From CAVPRW01 sp046727435 [NCBI: bacterium] (GTDB lineage: Bacteria; Tectomicrobia; Entotheonellia; J063): a DNA stretch of 9,681 bases. The notes below the pieces were generated by a model. That model made no database searches, was not told where the DNA came from, and saw only the letters and a program-made list of their open reading frames with translations. Of this stretch, positions 1 through 5,631 are shown piece after piece (the first letter of the stretch is position 1; the number at the start of each line of letters is the position of its first letter). The stretch lies in assembly GCA_046727435.1 (NCBI GenBank), contig JBKPCR010000336.1, positions 1 through 9,681 of the forward strand, given 5' to 3'. The translations under genes were made by a program, and so were the position numbers.

Positions 1-111
1 CTCCTGGATCGCGTCGTACGGAGCCGCGAGTCGCAACGACTCCCCTGCCGGATTGTCACCTGGAATAGCCGCGAGAAGTGCGTCGAAGTCGAGAATCACC
101 GGCGATGCCAT
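1..111 (-). CDS. tssA: TssA (ImpA N-terminal domain), 3' end cut by window edge
   Basis: Only the first 37 codons are present, read on the minus strand from the ATG at 111 to the window edge. The peptide starts MASPVILDFDALLAAIPGDN and continues with P-A-G-E-S-L-R, then P-Y-D-A-I-Q-E. This matches the ImpA N-terminal signature of T6SS TssA proteins (a D-F-x-x-L-L-x-x-I-x-G-x-N-P-A-G-x-x-L-R core followed by Y-D-x-I-Q-E). TssA proteins act in the cytoplasm in building the T6SS baseplate and sheath. A good ribosome binding site (AGGGGGA) lies about 9 bases upstream of the ATG. The gene starts 17 bases after the tagJ stop, so the two are almost certainly co-transcribed. The C-terminal region, which defines the TssA subclass, is outside the window. 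Confidence 0.85.
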   Translation of the reverse strand, partial: MASPVILDFDALLAAIPGDNPAGESLRLAAPYDAIQE

Positions 112-128
112 AGAGTGGCTTCCCCCTG

Positions 129-938
129 TTACGCCTGCCCAGTACCTCCCAATGCCTCGAATGCGACCTCCCTGACCTCCAGTATGGGCCTTTCCGTCCC
201 GTCGATGAGGAACAGGCGCTGCCCGACCCCGAGAACAAGCCCCTCACTCAGCGCGTTCCAACCGGTCATGCGGCCCAACTTGACTCGATCATCGCCATGC
301 TGGCTCGACCCGGCGTAAAGCACGGGGAGAAATACATCCCCCACGGCGCCAAAGTGGGACTCAAGTGTGCCCGGCAGCCAGAGCAAATCTCGGAGCCTCT
401 TAGGCGGGGAGACTGTCAGGTGCCTGATCTGCTCAAACGGGACCCAGACATAGTTGCTATGGACAATCACTTCGAGGAAAGGACCCAACAGATCATCTGC
501 ATCACGGAAGTCGGTGAACGGCTGGCCCTCGATCTCGCCCTTCCGGGGGGGACGGATGTCTTCAGATTGCTTGACCAAGTCTTCCGCCTCGGCCTGTTGG
601 GTCCCGCGGAGACGGTTAATGGCCTCGAGGTGCAGGTGCGTGTATGGTGGGGTGTCAAACAGGAAGTCAGGGCGAAGCCCATCCGAGAACAGACGACGGC
701 GGCTATGCTCGGCGGTGAGAATGTTGCGGTAGACTTGGACTCCCACCTCCGAGGCGGCACTCTGATGTCCAATGACGTCAAGCTGTCGTTGCGCCCGCTC
801 GTAGTCTCCCGCAAAACAGAGCAATTCGAAGAGGAAAGTGCGCAGGCGGGAATCGCTCGGGCTAGATCGTACCTCCTGATTGAGCTGCTCAATGGCAGCG
901 GAGAGTTGTCCAGCATCGAGAAGCTCTTTGGCGTCCAC
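129..938 (-). CDS. tagJ: T6SS accessory protein TagJ / ImpE
   Basis: This 269-residue protein resembles the ImpE/TagJ family over its whole length. An N-terminal helical TPR-like region (about residues 1-80) contains the family pattern L-R-x-F-L-F-E-L-L-C-x-x-G-D-Y-E-R-A around residues 32-49. The C-terminal beta-rich half has I-E-G-Q-P-F (136-141), D-A-D-x-L-L-G-P-F-L-E (146-156), the W-V-P-F-E-Q-I segment (165-171) and R-D-L-L-W-L-P (183-189). In characterised T6SSs, TagJ is a cytoplasmic accessory protein that binds the sheath protein TssB, and it is not universally required. There is no signal peptide, as expected. The start is GTG at 938. An in-frame TAA two codons upstream rules out a longer N-terminus, and the ribosome binding site is weak (GGGA about 12 bases upstream). 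Because no T6SS gene precedes it, tagJ appears to be the first gene of this T6SS transcript, followed closely by tssA. Confidence 0.88.
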   Translation of the reverse strand: MDAKELLDAGQLSAAIEQLNQEVRSSPSDSRLRTFLFELLCFAGDYERAQRQLDVIGHQSAASEVGVQVYRNILTAEHSRRRLFSDGLRPDFLFDTPPYTHLHLEAINRLRGTQQAEAEDLVKQSEDIRPPRKGEIEGQPFTDFRDADDLLGPFLEVIVHSNYVWVPFEQIRHLTVSPPKRLRDLLWLPGTLESHFGAVGDVFLPVLYAGSSQHGDDRVKLGRMTGWNALSEGLVLGVGQRLFLIDGTERPILEVREVAFEALGGTGQA

Positions 939-1051
939 GGGTTAGATTCCCATCATCACAGAGAAACGGCCCAAATAGCTAGCCGGGTAAAGAACAGGAC
1001 AACCTGACAGCCTTTTAAGCAGAAAAAACCCTTATTTGTGTTGAATACGGC

Positions 1052-1064
1052 ATGACTATGTCAT
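1052..1064. promoter_or_regulatory. Dyad overlapping the tagJ -10 element, possible operator
   Basis: The sequence ATGAC-TAT-GTCAT is a perfect inverted repeat with 5-base arms and a 3-base centre. It covers the candidate -10 box of the tagJ promoter, which is where a repressor would be expected to act. Arms this short can occur by chance, so this is only a candidate. Confidence 0.22.
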
Positions 1065-1083
1065 CTTAAGAAATCAAAGTCAA
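1055..1083 (-). promoter_or_regulatory. Candidate sigma-70 promoter for the tagJ-tssA operon
   Basis: Read on the minus strand, TTGACT (1083-1078) is a 5/6 match to the -35 consensus. It is followed by a 17-base spacer and CATAGT (1060-1055), a 4/6 match to the -10 consensus. Transcription would start near 1048 and give a leader of roughly 110 bases before the tagJ GTG. A 13-base dyad (1052-1064) overlaps the -10 element. The match is moderate and not confirmed by other signals. Confidence 0.3.
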
Positions 1084-1131
1084 GAGCATCCTCCCGCGAG
1101 CATAAGCACGCCGGTCGTGAAATCTTTATCT

Positions 1132-1149
1132 CCGGTTACATATAACTGG
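1132..1149. repeat. Imperfect dyad in the intergenic region
   Basis: CCGGTTA (1132-1138) and TAACTGG (1143-1149) are inverted copies with one mismatch, separated by CATA. The site is too small for a terminator and has no T-run. It could be a regulator binding site, but no adjacent promoter was identified. Confidence 0.2.
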
Positions 1150-1504
1150 ACTATAGCGATCGGTGCCGAGGTTCTGGGCTCTTCTGGTGCGTACAGCCGT
1201 CGGTGCAGTCTCTTTAATGGGCAAGAGCCATGCCGTCCGGGCTATGAACGCTAAGTATCCAAAAAGCAATGTGCAATTCAGGTATTCAGACCAGCACTAA
1301 GACCACCTAGCATGCAGATCTGAGCACCTGCAGCGTATGACCAGTAGGAAATGTCCGCAATGGCCTGCACCTTAAGAGGAACCGTATGTTGCCCACGCTG
1401 ATCACAGATGAACACCGACTGTTCACTTCTGTATATTCACGGCCGACAGCCGTTCCGGCTCAACAAGAGCCAGGGCCCTGGCGGCCAGAGACCGCCCCGC
1501 CGGC

Positions 1505-2854
1505 TTACTGCTCGGCTCCCGCCCTGCGCAGCAATTGCACGACATCGCTGTGACCTTCTTTGGCTGCAATCATCATAGCCGTCCGGCCATCCACATCCTT
1601 CACACTGGCGTCAGCACCCCTAGCGAGTAAGAGACGTACGGTGGCGGTTTGGCCTTTATTGGCGGCCACCATCAATGCCGTCCAGCCGTTCCGATGTCTC
1701 GCGTTAACGTCCGCCCCTCGGGCAATCAAGGTTTCCACCGTGTCGGCGTGGCCGTTCGCGGCCGCGTTCATCAAGACGGTAAAACCTGTGTCATCGCGCT
1801 CATTGGCATCGGCGCCACCAGCGAGCAGCGTTTCTACAGCGGCGCTGCGTCCGCGCTCCGCGGCGAGCATCAAGGCGGTGTTGCCGCTCTTATCTTCCTC
1901 CTGCACGCCGGCGCCATTACGTAATAAAACCTGCACTGCCGCTGCATGGCCACGTTCTGCCGCGAGCATCAACAGCGTCAGGCCTGCCGTCGTTCGCTCG
2001 CCGGCCTCCGCACCACCGATTAACAGGACTTGCACGGCCTCCGCGTGGCCAGTACCCACGGCCACCACGAGGGGAGTCAAGCCGTTACTGTCTCTTTCAG
2101 CGAGGCGTGCCCCTTTATCCACGAGGGCCTGCACCGCGGCGGCGTGACCGCCGGCCGCAGCCAGATGTAAGGCGGTCTTCCCCTGCTTCGGCTCTTTAGT
2201 GTGAATGTCGGCCCCCTTGTCCAGCAAAACCCGAACGATCGGCGTATACCCCCGATCGGCTGCCACCAATAAGGGCGTCCAGCCATTGTTGTCTTTTTCC
2301 ATGACATCGGCGCCCTTCGCCAATAGTGCCTGAACCGGCGATGTGTGGCCATTGCCGGTGGCCAAATATAAAGCTGTTCGACCCTGCTTTGACTCTTTCT
2401 CATCGACTTCTGCCCCGCTTGCCAGCAGCGCTCGCACTATCGCCGTATCGCCTCGGTCTGCGGCGAGCATTAGGGGGGTCCAACCGCCATTATCCTTGTC
2501 CTTCGCGTCAGCCCCCTTCTTAAGCAACGCCTGAACAACCGCCGAGTGCCCGTTGGCGACGGCCAGGAACAGGGCTGTGCGGCCCTGCCTTGGCTCCTTC
2601 TCGTGCACACCCGCACCCTTGTCTAGCAGGGCCTGGACGATATCGGTGTGGCCGCTCTCCGAGGCGATCATCAAAGCGGTCATACCCCGGGAGTCTTTCT
2701 CATTGACGTTCGCTCCTTTACGCAGGGACGCTTGGACATTCTTGCTGTCTGCCTTCATCACCGCCGGCATGACCGAAGGCGGTGGGCCTTTCGAGCAGGC
2801 GGCGAGGAGGCCCCCGAGCATCAATAACACCATAAAATTGCGCTGTAGTGGCAT
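1505..2854 (-). CDS. Ankyrin-repeat lipoprotein
   Basis: This 449-residue protein has a lipoprotein signal peptide: a charged start (M-P-L-Q-R), a hydrophobic stretch and the lipobox L17-A18-A19-C20. Ser at +2 is compatible with sorting to the outer membrane by the Lol rule. The rest is one uninterrupted ankyrin array: a degenerate capping repeat at about 28-54, then repeats at 55-88, 89-121, 122-155, 156-188, 189-222, 223-255, 256-288, 289-321, 322-354, 355-387, 388-420 and a short last one at 421-449. Typical cores are T-A-L-M-L-A-A-x-x-G-H and V-x-x-L-L-x-x-G-A-D. Ankyrin arrays bind other proteins, so this is likely a periplasm-facing binding scaffold. The start is ATG 2854, because AGGAGA lies about 7 bases upstream. 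A longer reading frame to 2899 would put 15 unsuitable residues before the signal peptide. It is divergent from the first caspase gene. Exported ankyrin proteins near T6SS loci can be immunity proteins, but no cognate effector is visible here. Confidence 0.9.
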   Translation of the reverse strand: MPLQRNFMVLLMLGGLLAACSKGPPPSVMPAVMKADSKNVQASLRKGANVNEKDSRGMTALMIASESGHTDIVQALLDKGAGVHEKEPRQGRTALFLAVANGHSAVVQALLKKGADAKDKDNGGWTPLMLAADRGDTAIVRALLASGAEVDEKESKQGRTALYLATGNGHTSPVQALLAKGADVMEKDNNGWTPLLVAADRGYTPIVRVLLDKGADIHTKEPKQGKTALHLAAAGGHAAAVQALVDKGARLAERDSNGLTPLVVAVGTGHAEAVQVLLIGGAEAGERTTAGLTLLMLAAERGHAAAVQVLLRNGAGVQEEDKSGNTALMLAAERGRSAAVETLLAGGADANERDDTGFTVLMNAAANGHADTVETLIARGADVNARHRNGWTALMVAANKGQTATVRLLLARGADASVKDVDGRTAMMIAAKEGHSDVVQLLRRAGAEQ

Positions 2855-2945
2855 ATGACTTCTCCTGCTCGCCTCGATGCATGGGGCCATGTGTGACAAC
2901 GGTCGCCCCTACCCCGCTCGATCAACATGAGCTTCTTGAGCGCCA

Positions 2946-2974
2946 ATGCTAGAATACTTCGCGACGACTGACAA
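2946..2974 (-). promoter_or_regulatory. Candidate sigma-70 promoter for the ankyrin lipoprotein
   Basis: On the minus strand, TTGTCA (2974-2969) is a 5/6 match to -35. A 17-base spacer is followed by TAGCAT (2951-2946), a 4/6 match to -10. Transcription would start near 2939, giving a leader of about 85 bases before the ATG at 2854. The -35 element lies inside a perfect dyad (2970-2982). Confidence 0.4.
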
Positions 2975-2982
2975 GCATTGTC
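2970..2982. promoter_or_regulatory. Dyad over the ankyrin -35 element, possible operator
   Basis: GACAA-GCA-TTGTC is a perfect inverted repeat with 5-base arms and a 3-base centre. It covers most of the -35 box of the ankyrin promoter and lies about 90 bases upstream of the first caspase promoter on the other strand. A regulator bound here could repress ankyrin transcription and perhaps affect both directions. Confidence 0.3.
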
Positions 2983-3071
2983 GCTGTCGTTTCTGAGAGG
3001 GGTCTTCGTGCTTGCTCAAGACAACTCCCGCTGGTCGTCCTCCAAGATACATCCTGGAGGCCTGCCTGAGA

Positions 3072-3100
3072 TTCTCTGCGCTTGCCGATTTTGCTATAAT
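3072..3100 (+). promoter_or_regulatory. Extended -10 promoter of the first caspase-like gene
   Basis: TATAAT at 3095-3100 is a perfect -10 box preceded by TGC (3092-3094), which gives the extended -10 form TGnTATAAT. The -35 position, 17 bases upstream (TTCTCT, 3072-3077), matches only 3/6, which extended -10 promoters tolerate. Transcription would start near 3107, leaving a leader of 60 to 75 bases. Confidence 0.6.
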
Positions 3101-3148
3101 TCCGGGTAATCATTCGTTATGCTTCAGGTGTAGCTCTCATAGTCTCAG

Positions 3149-3165
3149 ACTCTGACAAACAGAGT
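3149..3165 (+). promoter_or_regulatory. Small hairpin at the translation start of the first caspase-like gene
   Basis: ACTCTG (3149-3154) and CAGAGT (3160-3165) pair perfectly around the loop ACAAA. The stem ends 2 bases before the possible GTG start at 3168 and 14 bases before the ATG at 3180. It would block any ribosome binding site for the GTG but leave GGGTGG (3166-3171) free for the ATG, which favours the ATG as the start. Confidence 0.3.
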
Positions 3166-3179
3166 GGGTGGCGACCGTG

Positions 3180-5030
3180 ATGCGGGTCTTTCTTGCGCTA
3201 GGAGTGGTTCTGTTGATGTGTATGTGCCCCTTCCCCGTCTCCGCCGCCACACCGATGATTGAAGTCGCGGCGAGTCGGGGCGATATCCGCTCTGGTCCTA
3301 GCGCCATGCACGAGATCATGGGCGAGGTGCGGCAGGGGGAGAAGTACGCCGCCCTGGAGAAGCGCGGGGAGTGGTATCGCATACGCTTGGTGGATGGGCG
3401 GGAAGGTTGGATTCATGAGAAACTGGTGAGTGCGGCCCGAAGCGGTGAGGCGGGCCAACCGCGGGCAGCGGCCTCGGGTCCTTCGATCGGAACCGAGAAC
3501 TTTTACGGGAGTAGTTGGGCGGTCGTCGTCGGCATCAACGACTACCGGACCTGGCCCTCACTGAATTACGCCGTCAACGACGCCAGGAGCGTGCGGTCAA
3601 GGTTGCTCGACCTCGGCTTTGAGTCGGGGAAGATCTTTGAGTTGTACAATAGAGATGCGACAAAAGAGAATATCCTGCGCATCGTCGCCGACGAGTTGCC
3701 CCGTAAGACCGGCCCGAACGACCGAGTGCTCTTTTTCTTCGCCGGCCATGGCCAGACCGAGGAGCTGCAGGGAGGTATCAAACGCGGCTTTCTCATCCCT
3801 GTGGATGGGGATCTCGACAACCTCTACGCCAAGAGCATCCCGATGAATGTAGTCGCTGATATCTCCCAGCGTATTCCGGCCAAGCACATCCTGTTCCTGA
3901 TGGATGCCTGCTATTCGGGCCTCGCCTTCGCTCGTTCATCTCCCCTGTCCTCACAAACGCCTGGCTATTTAGAGAAGATCACCGGCGCCAGGGCTCGGCA
4001 AATCATCACCGCCGGCGGCGCGGGCGAACAGGTCTTTGAGCAGGAGGGACATGGCCTCTTCACCAAGCGCCTGCTTGAGGCCTTCGATCGAGGCGCAGAT
4101 CTCAATAGCGATGGCGTGCTGACGGCATTTGAATTGGGCAACTACCTACGCTCGAAGGTTTCGGCAGAGTCAGCGAATCGGCAGACGCCCGTCTTTGGCA
4201 CCCTGGAGGGGGAAGGAGAGTTCGTATTCCTCATGCCGCAACGCAAGGAGGGAACCCCCGTGGGGGAACCGCGTGTTGAGGTTCCGCGCGTCAGACCACG
4301 CACCGGAGAAGAGCCGAGCCCGAGGCAAGAGGAAATGAAGACTGCCAAGGCGGTGTCGCAGCCAGCGTCGATCCAGTACCACCTACTGGTCACGCACATC
4401 GACTTCGGGACCTTCGTCAATTACCTCGACAAAGCCCCAGCCGGAGCTTCCGGGGAGGAAGTCATGCCACGCCTGGAAGGCCGTCTCGACCGACTGGAGT
4501 TTCCCTCGGCAGCGGTGATCCCAGGCCGTGACCTTCAGCTCCTCACCGATGCTGGCTACGGCAGTACCACGCCGTCGCGAATAGCCATGGTTCCTATGAG
4601 CAAAGGGAAATCCTGGACCACGATGGTGTGGGAAGGTAATCCAGGGGATAAGGTGGCCTTTGTGATGAAGAGTGAGATGCAAGCCTGGCCCGAGGTCCGC
4701 GCTCTAGCTGCCAATCCAGAGGGAGTGCTCAAACGGCTGTCGATTGGGGGACCTTCGCTCTTTGGTGGCGGATCGCAGCAGGTTCCCGAGGCCTCGTACG
4801 ATTTTCTCCTCAATACGGTGGATCGGGGATTATTTACCGGCTGGGTGGCTCAGCATGCCAAGGTGCTCAACGGCATGTCGATTGTTGTCGGCCGTGGTCG
4901 CAGTGGGGTGGTGTCAGCAGATCGCGTGTATGCGATGATGACGCTGCCTCCCGAACCACGTACCTTCAAGCTGGTGATTGGCTGGGAGCAGCCCGACCGC
5001 TTGCGGGACCGCTTTCCGCCACGGCGCTAA
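3180..5030 (+). CDS. Exported SH3b + caspase-like (peptidase C14) protein with EF-hand loop and unknown C-terminal domain
   Basis: This 616-residue protein is numbered from the ATG at 3180; a GTG at 3168 is an in-frame alternative adding four residues. A Sec signal peptide covers 1-22, with likely cleavage after P-V-S-A. A bacterial SH3 (SH3b) domain spans about 26-84 (R-S-G-P-S, W-Y-R-I-R-L-x-D-G-R-E-G-W-I-H), a fold often used to bind cell-wall peptides. A caspase-like domain follows at about 112-352. It has the first strand W-A-V-V-V-G-I-N, Y-A-V-N-D-A, the catalytic His190 in F-F-F-A-G-H-G-Q (codon 3747) and the catalytic Cys244 in M-D-A-C-Y-S-G (codon 3909). A full 12-residue EF-hand loop, D-L-N-S-D-G-V-L-T-A-F-E, sits at 307-318. 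A Pro/Arg/Glu-rich linker (about 353-397) leads to a C-terminal region (398-616) I do not recognise. It is probably a periplasmic cysteine protease of the metacaspase/paracaspase-like type. It appears monocistronic, because the next gene is convergent. Confidence 0.9.
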   Translation: MRVFLALGVVLLMCMCPFPVSAATPMIEVAASRGDIRSGPSAMHEIMGEVRQGEKYAALEKRGEWYRIRLVDGREGWIHEKLVSAARSGEAGQPRAAASGPSIGTENFYGSSWAVVVGINDYRTWPSLNYAVNDARSVRSRLLDLGFESGKIFELYNRDATKENILRIVADELPRKTGPNDRVLFFFAGHGQTEELQGGIKRGFLIPVDGDLDNLYAKSIPMNVVADISQRIPAKHILFLMDACYSGLAFARSSPLSSQTPGYLEKITGARARQIITAGGAGEQVFEQEGHGLFTKRLLEAFDRGADLNSDGVLTAFELGNYLRSKVSAESANRQTPVFGTLEGEGEFVFLMPQRKEGTPVGEPRVEVPRVRPRTGEEPSPRQEEMKTAKAVSQPASIQYHLLVTHIDFGTFVNYLDKAPAGASGEEVMPRLEGRLDRLEFPSAAVIPGRDLQLLTDAGYGSTTPSRIAMVPMSKGKSWTTMVWEGNPGDKVAFVMKSEMQAWPEVRALAANPEGVLKRLSIGGPSLFGGGSQQVPEASYDFLLNTVDRGLFTGWVAQHAKVLNGMSIVVGRGRSGVVSADRVYAMMTLPPEPRTFKLVIGWEQPDRLRDRFPPRR

Positions 5031-5070
5031 CGGTCGAGCGCAAAATGAGTGGGAAATTGGTGCTAACGTT

Positions 5071-5331
5071 TCACGCGGCAAATTCGATGGCGATCACTGC
5101 TTGGCTGCCGGTCTCGGTCCGTACCACATCCCATTCGAACAACTGCAACGCTGTCGTACCATGTACACGTTCCTGGATACCATCGGGTCTTACCACCACT
5201 AAGGTACCAAGGGCATTTTTCACCGTCCCGGCGGGCGGGTTTTGGGCCAGCGGTTGGGTTATGCTGAACAGCAGCATCAAGGTATAAAGCACAAGCAGGG
5301 TGACGAGGACAGTTTCGAGGCACGGGTACAT
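5071..5331 (-). CDS. Short exported FecR-like protein, possibly a truncated remnant
   Basis: This 86-residue protein has a hydrophobic N-terminus (about residues 1-29, ending L-A-Q) that looks like a signal peptide or anchor. It is followed by A-G-T-V-x-x-A-x-G-T-L-V-V-V-R-P-D-G, then W-D-V-V-R-T-E-T-G-S-Q-A-V-I-A-I-E-F. This matches the core of the FecR fold (a beta-rich domain found in sigma-regulator FecR proteins and in many exported proteins), but only its first part. Family members usually continue well beyond the A-V-I-x-x-E-F point, whereas here a TGA follows within three codons. The ribosome binding site is weak (CAGGT just upstream of the ATG). It is convergent with the first caspase gene and stops 40 bases from its end. 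It could be a minimal FecR-like protein or a decayed gene. The frame-shifted alternative on the same strand (5063-5323) shows no family pattern. Confidence 0.5.
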   Translation of the reverse strand: MYPCLETVLVTLLVLYTLMLLFSITQPLAQNPPAGTVKNALGTLVVVRPDGIQERVHGTTALQLFEWDVVRTETGSQAVIAIEFAA

Positions 5332-5526
5332 AACCTGTTGCCCGATGGATTGGTGGTTTGACGCTGCCGCAAGAAGCGACCCATGGTCGCTGGTTCCTTT
5401 CCTAAATGCTCCTAATTACACTCTTTGAGGCTTGTTTGCAACAAACGATCCCTCGTGGTGCTACCTGCGCAAGTACCATCTGTTGAACGATCGCAAGGCC
5501 GCAGTGTAGCTCAATCATTATTGCGC

Positions 5527-5555
5527 TGTAAAACACGAGGAGGAAGGCATATAAT
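5527..5555 (+). promoter_or_regulatory. Candidate promoter of the caspase/CsgG-like operon
   Basis: TATAAT at 5550-5555 is a perfect -10 box. The matching -35 position (TGTAAA, 5527-5532, 17-base spacer) agrees at only 3/6 positions, so an activator may be needed. Transcription would start near 5562, about 68 bases upstream of the ATG at 5630. The -10 box begins at the last base of the first copy of the 17-base repeat described separately. Confidence 0.4.
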
Positions 5556-5631
5556 TGCGCAAACCTTGTGGGTTGGTCTTGAATGCCGGTGGATTCTGAT
5601 CTCCTCCGGACCGGCACGAGGAGGACGGCAT
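5534..5631 (+). repeat. Direct repeat carrying a Shine-Dalgarno sequence, copies at 5534-5550 and 5615-5631
   Basis: CACGAGGAGGAAGGCAT and CACGAGGAGGACGGCAT differ at one position out of 17 and lie 81 bases apart. The second copy is the ribosome binding site and the first two bases of the start codon of the second caspase-like gene. The first copy is followed by A instead of G, giving ATA and then TAA, so it starts no protein, and it runs into the candidate -10 box. The pair may be a duplicated leader. Confidence 0.7.
5601..5623 (+). promoter_or_regulatory. Hairpin that could mask the ribosome binding site of the second caspase-like gene
   Basis: CTCCTC (5601-5606) is perfectly complementary to GAGGAG (5618-5623), the core of the Shine-Dalgarno sequence just before the ATG at 5630. 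The 11-base loop contains CCGG motifs. In the folded form the ribosome binding site is paired, so translation could be limited until something opens the stem. It could also be a chance complement, since any CTCCTC pairs with a strong Shine-Dalgarno. Confidence 0.4.

Larger units (their letters stand above)
939..1504. other. Gene-poor intergenic region between tagJ and the ankyrin gene
   Basis: I see no convincing coding region on either strand in these 566 bases, no tRNA or rRNA, and no insertion sequence ends. The right end (about 1430-1504) is GC-rich with short palindromes downstream of the ankyrin gene. The centre contains several short inverted repeats, including matching 7-base arms at 1177-1183 and 1223-1229 and a dyad at 1132-1149. 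The left part holds a candidate promoter for tagJ. The size is unusual next to the tightly packed genes elsewhere, so a small RNA, a decayed gene or a long regulatory region are all possible. Confidence 0.5.

Noticed and set aside
297-1007. Long plus-strand open frame of 236 codons opposite tagJ
   Set aside because: It is the antisense of a protein that clearly matches ImpE/TagJ over its full length, and its own translation shows no family pattern or domain layout.
1448-1482. GC-rich palindromes downstream of the ankyrin gene (arms at 1448-1460 and the 14-base palindrome at 1469-1482), as an intrinsic terminator
   Set aside because: Neither is followed by a T-run in the direction of transcription, and the second is a loopless perfect palindrome, so an intrinsic terminator is not supported.
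1560-2147. Plus-strand open frame with repeated A-S-A-P-L-type segments
   Set aside because: The repeats are the mirror of the ankyrin coding repeats on the minus strand. It has no signal or domain of its own.
1505-2854. Regular periodic DNA repeats that could suggest a CRISPR array or satellite
   Set aside because: The period of about 100 bases is the 33-34 codon ankyrin unit, the copies are diverged, and there are no constant repeats with unique spacers.
3468-4235. Reading the caspase-like domain as a CHAT protease instead
   Set aside because: The G-H-G-Q and D-A-C-x-S-G signatures with G-I-N-x-Y and Y-A-V-N-D-A are those of the peptidase C14 caspase-like group rather than CHAT.
5063-5323. 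Second minus-strand frame overlapping the FecR-like gene
   Set aside because: It has no signal peptide or domain pattern, while the other frame shows a hydrophobic leader and the FecR core.
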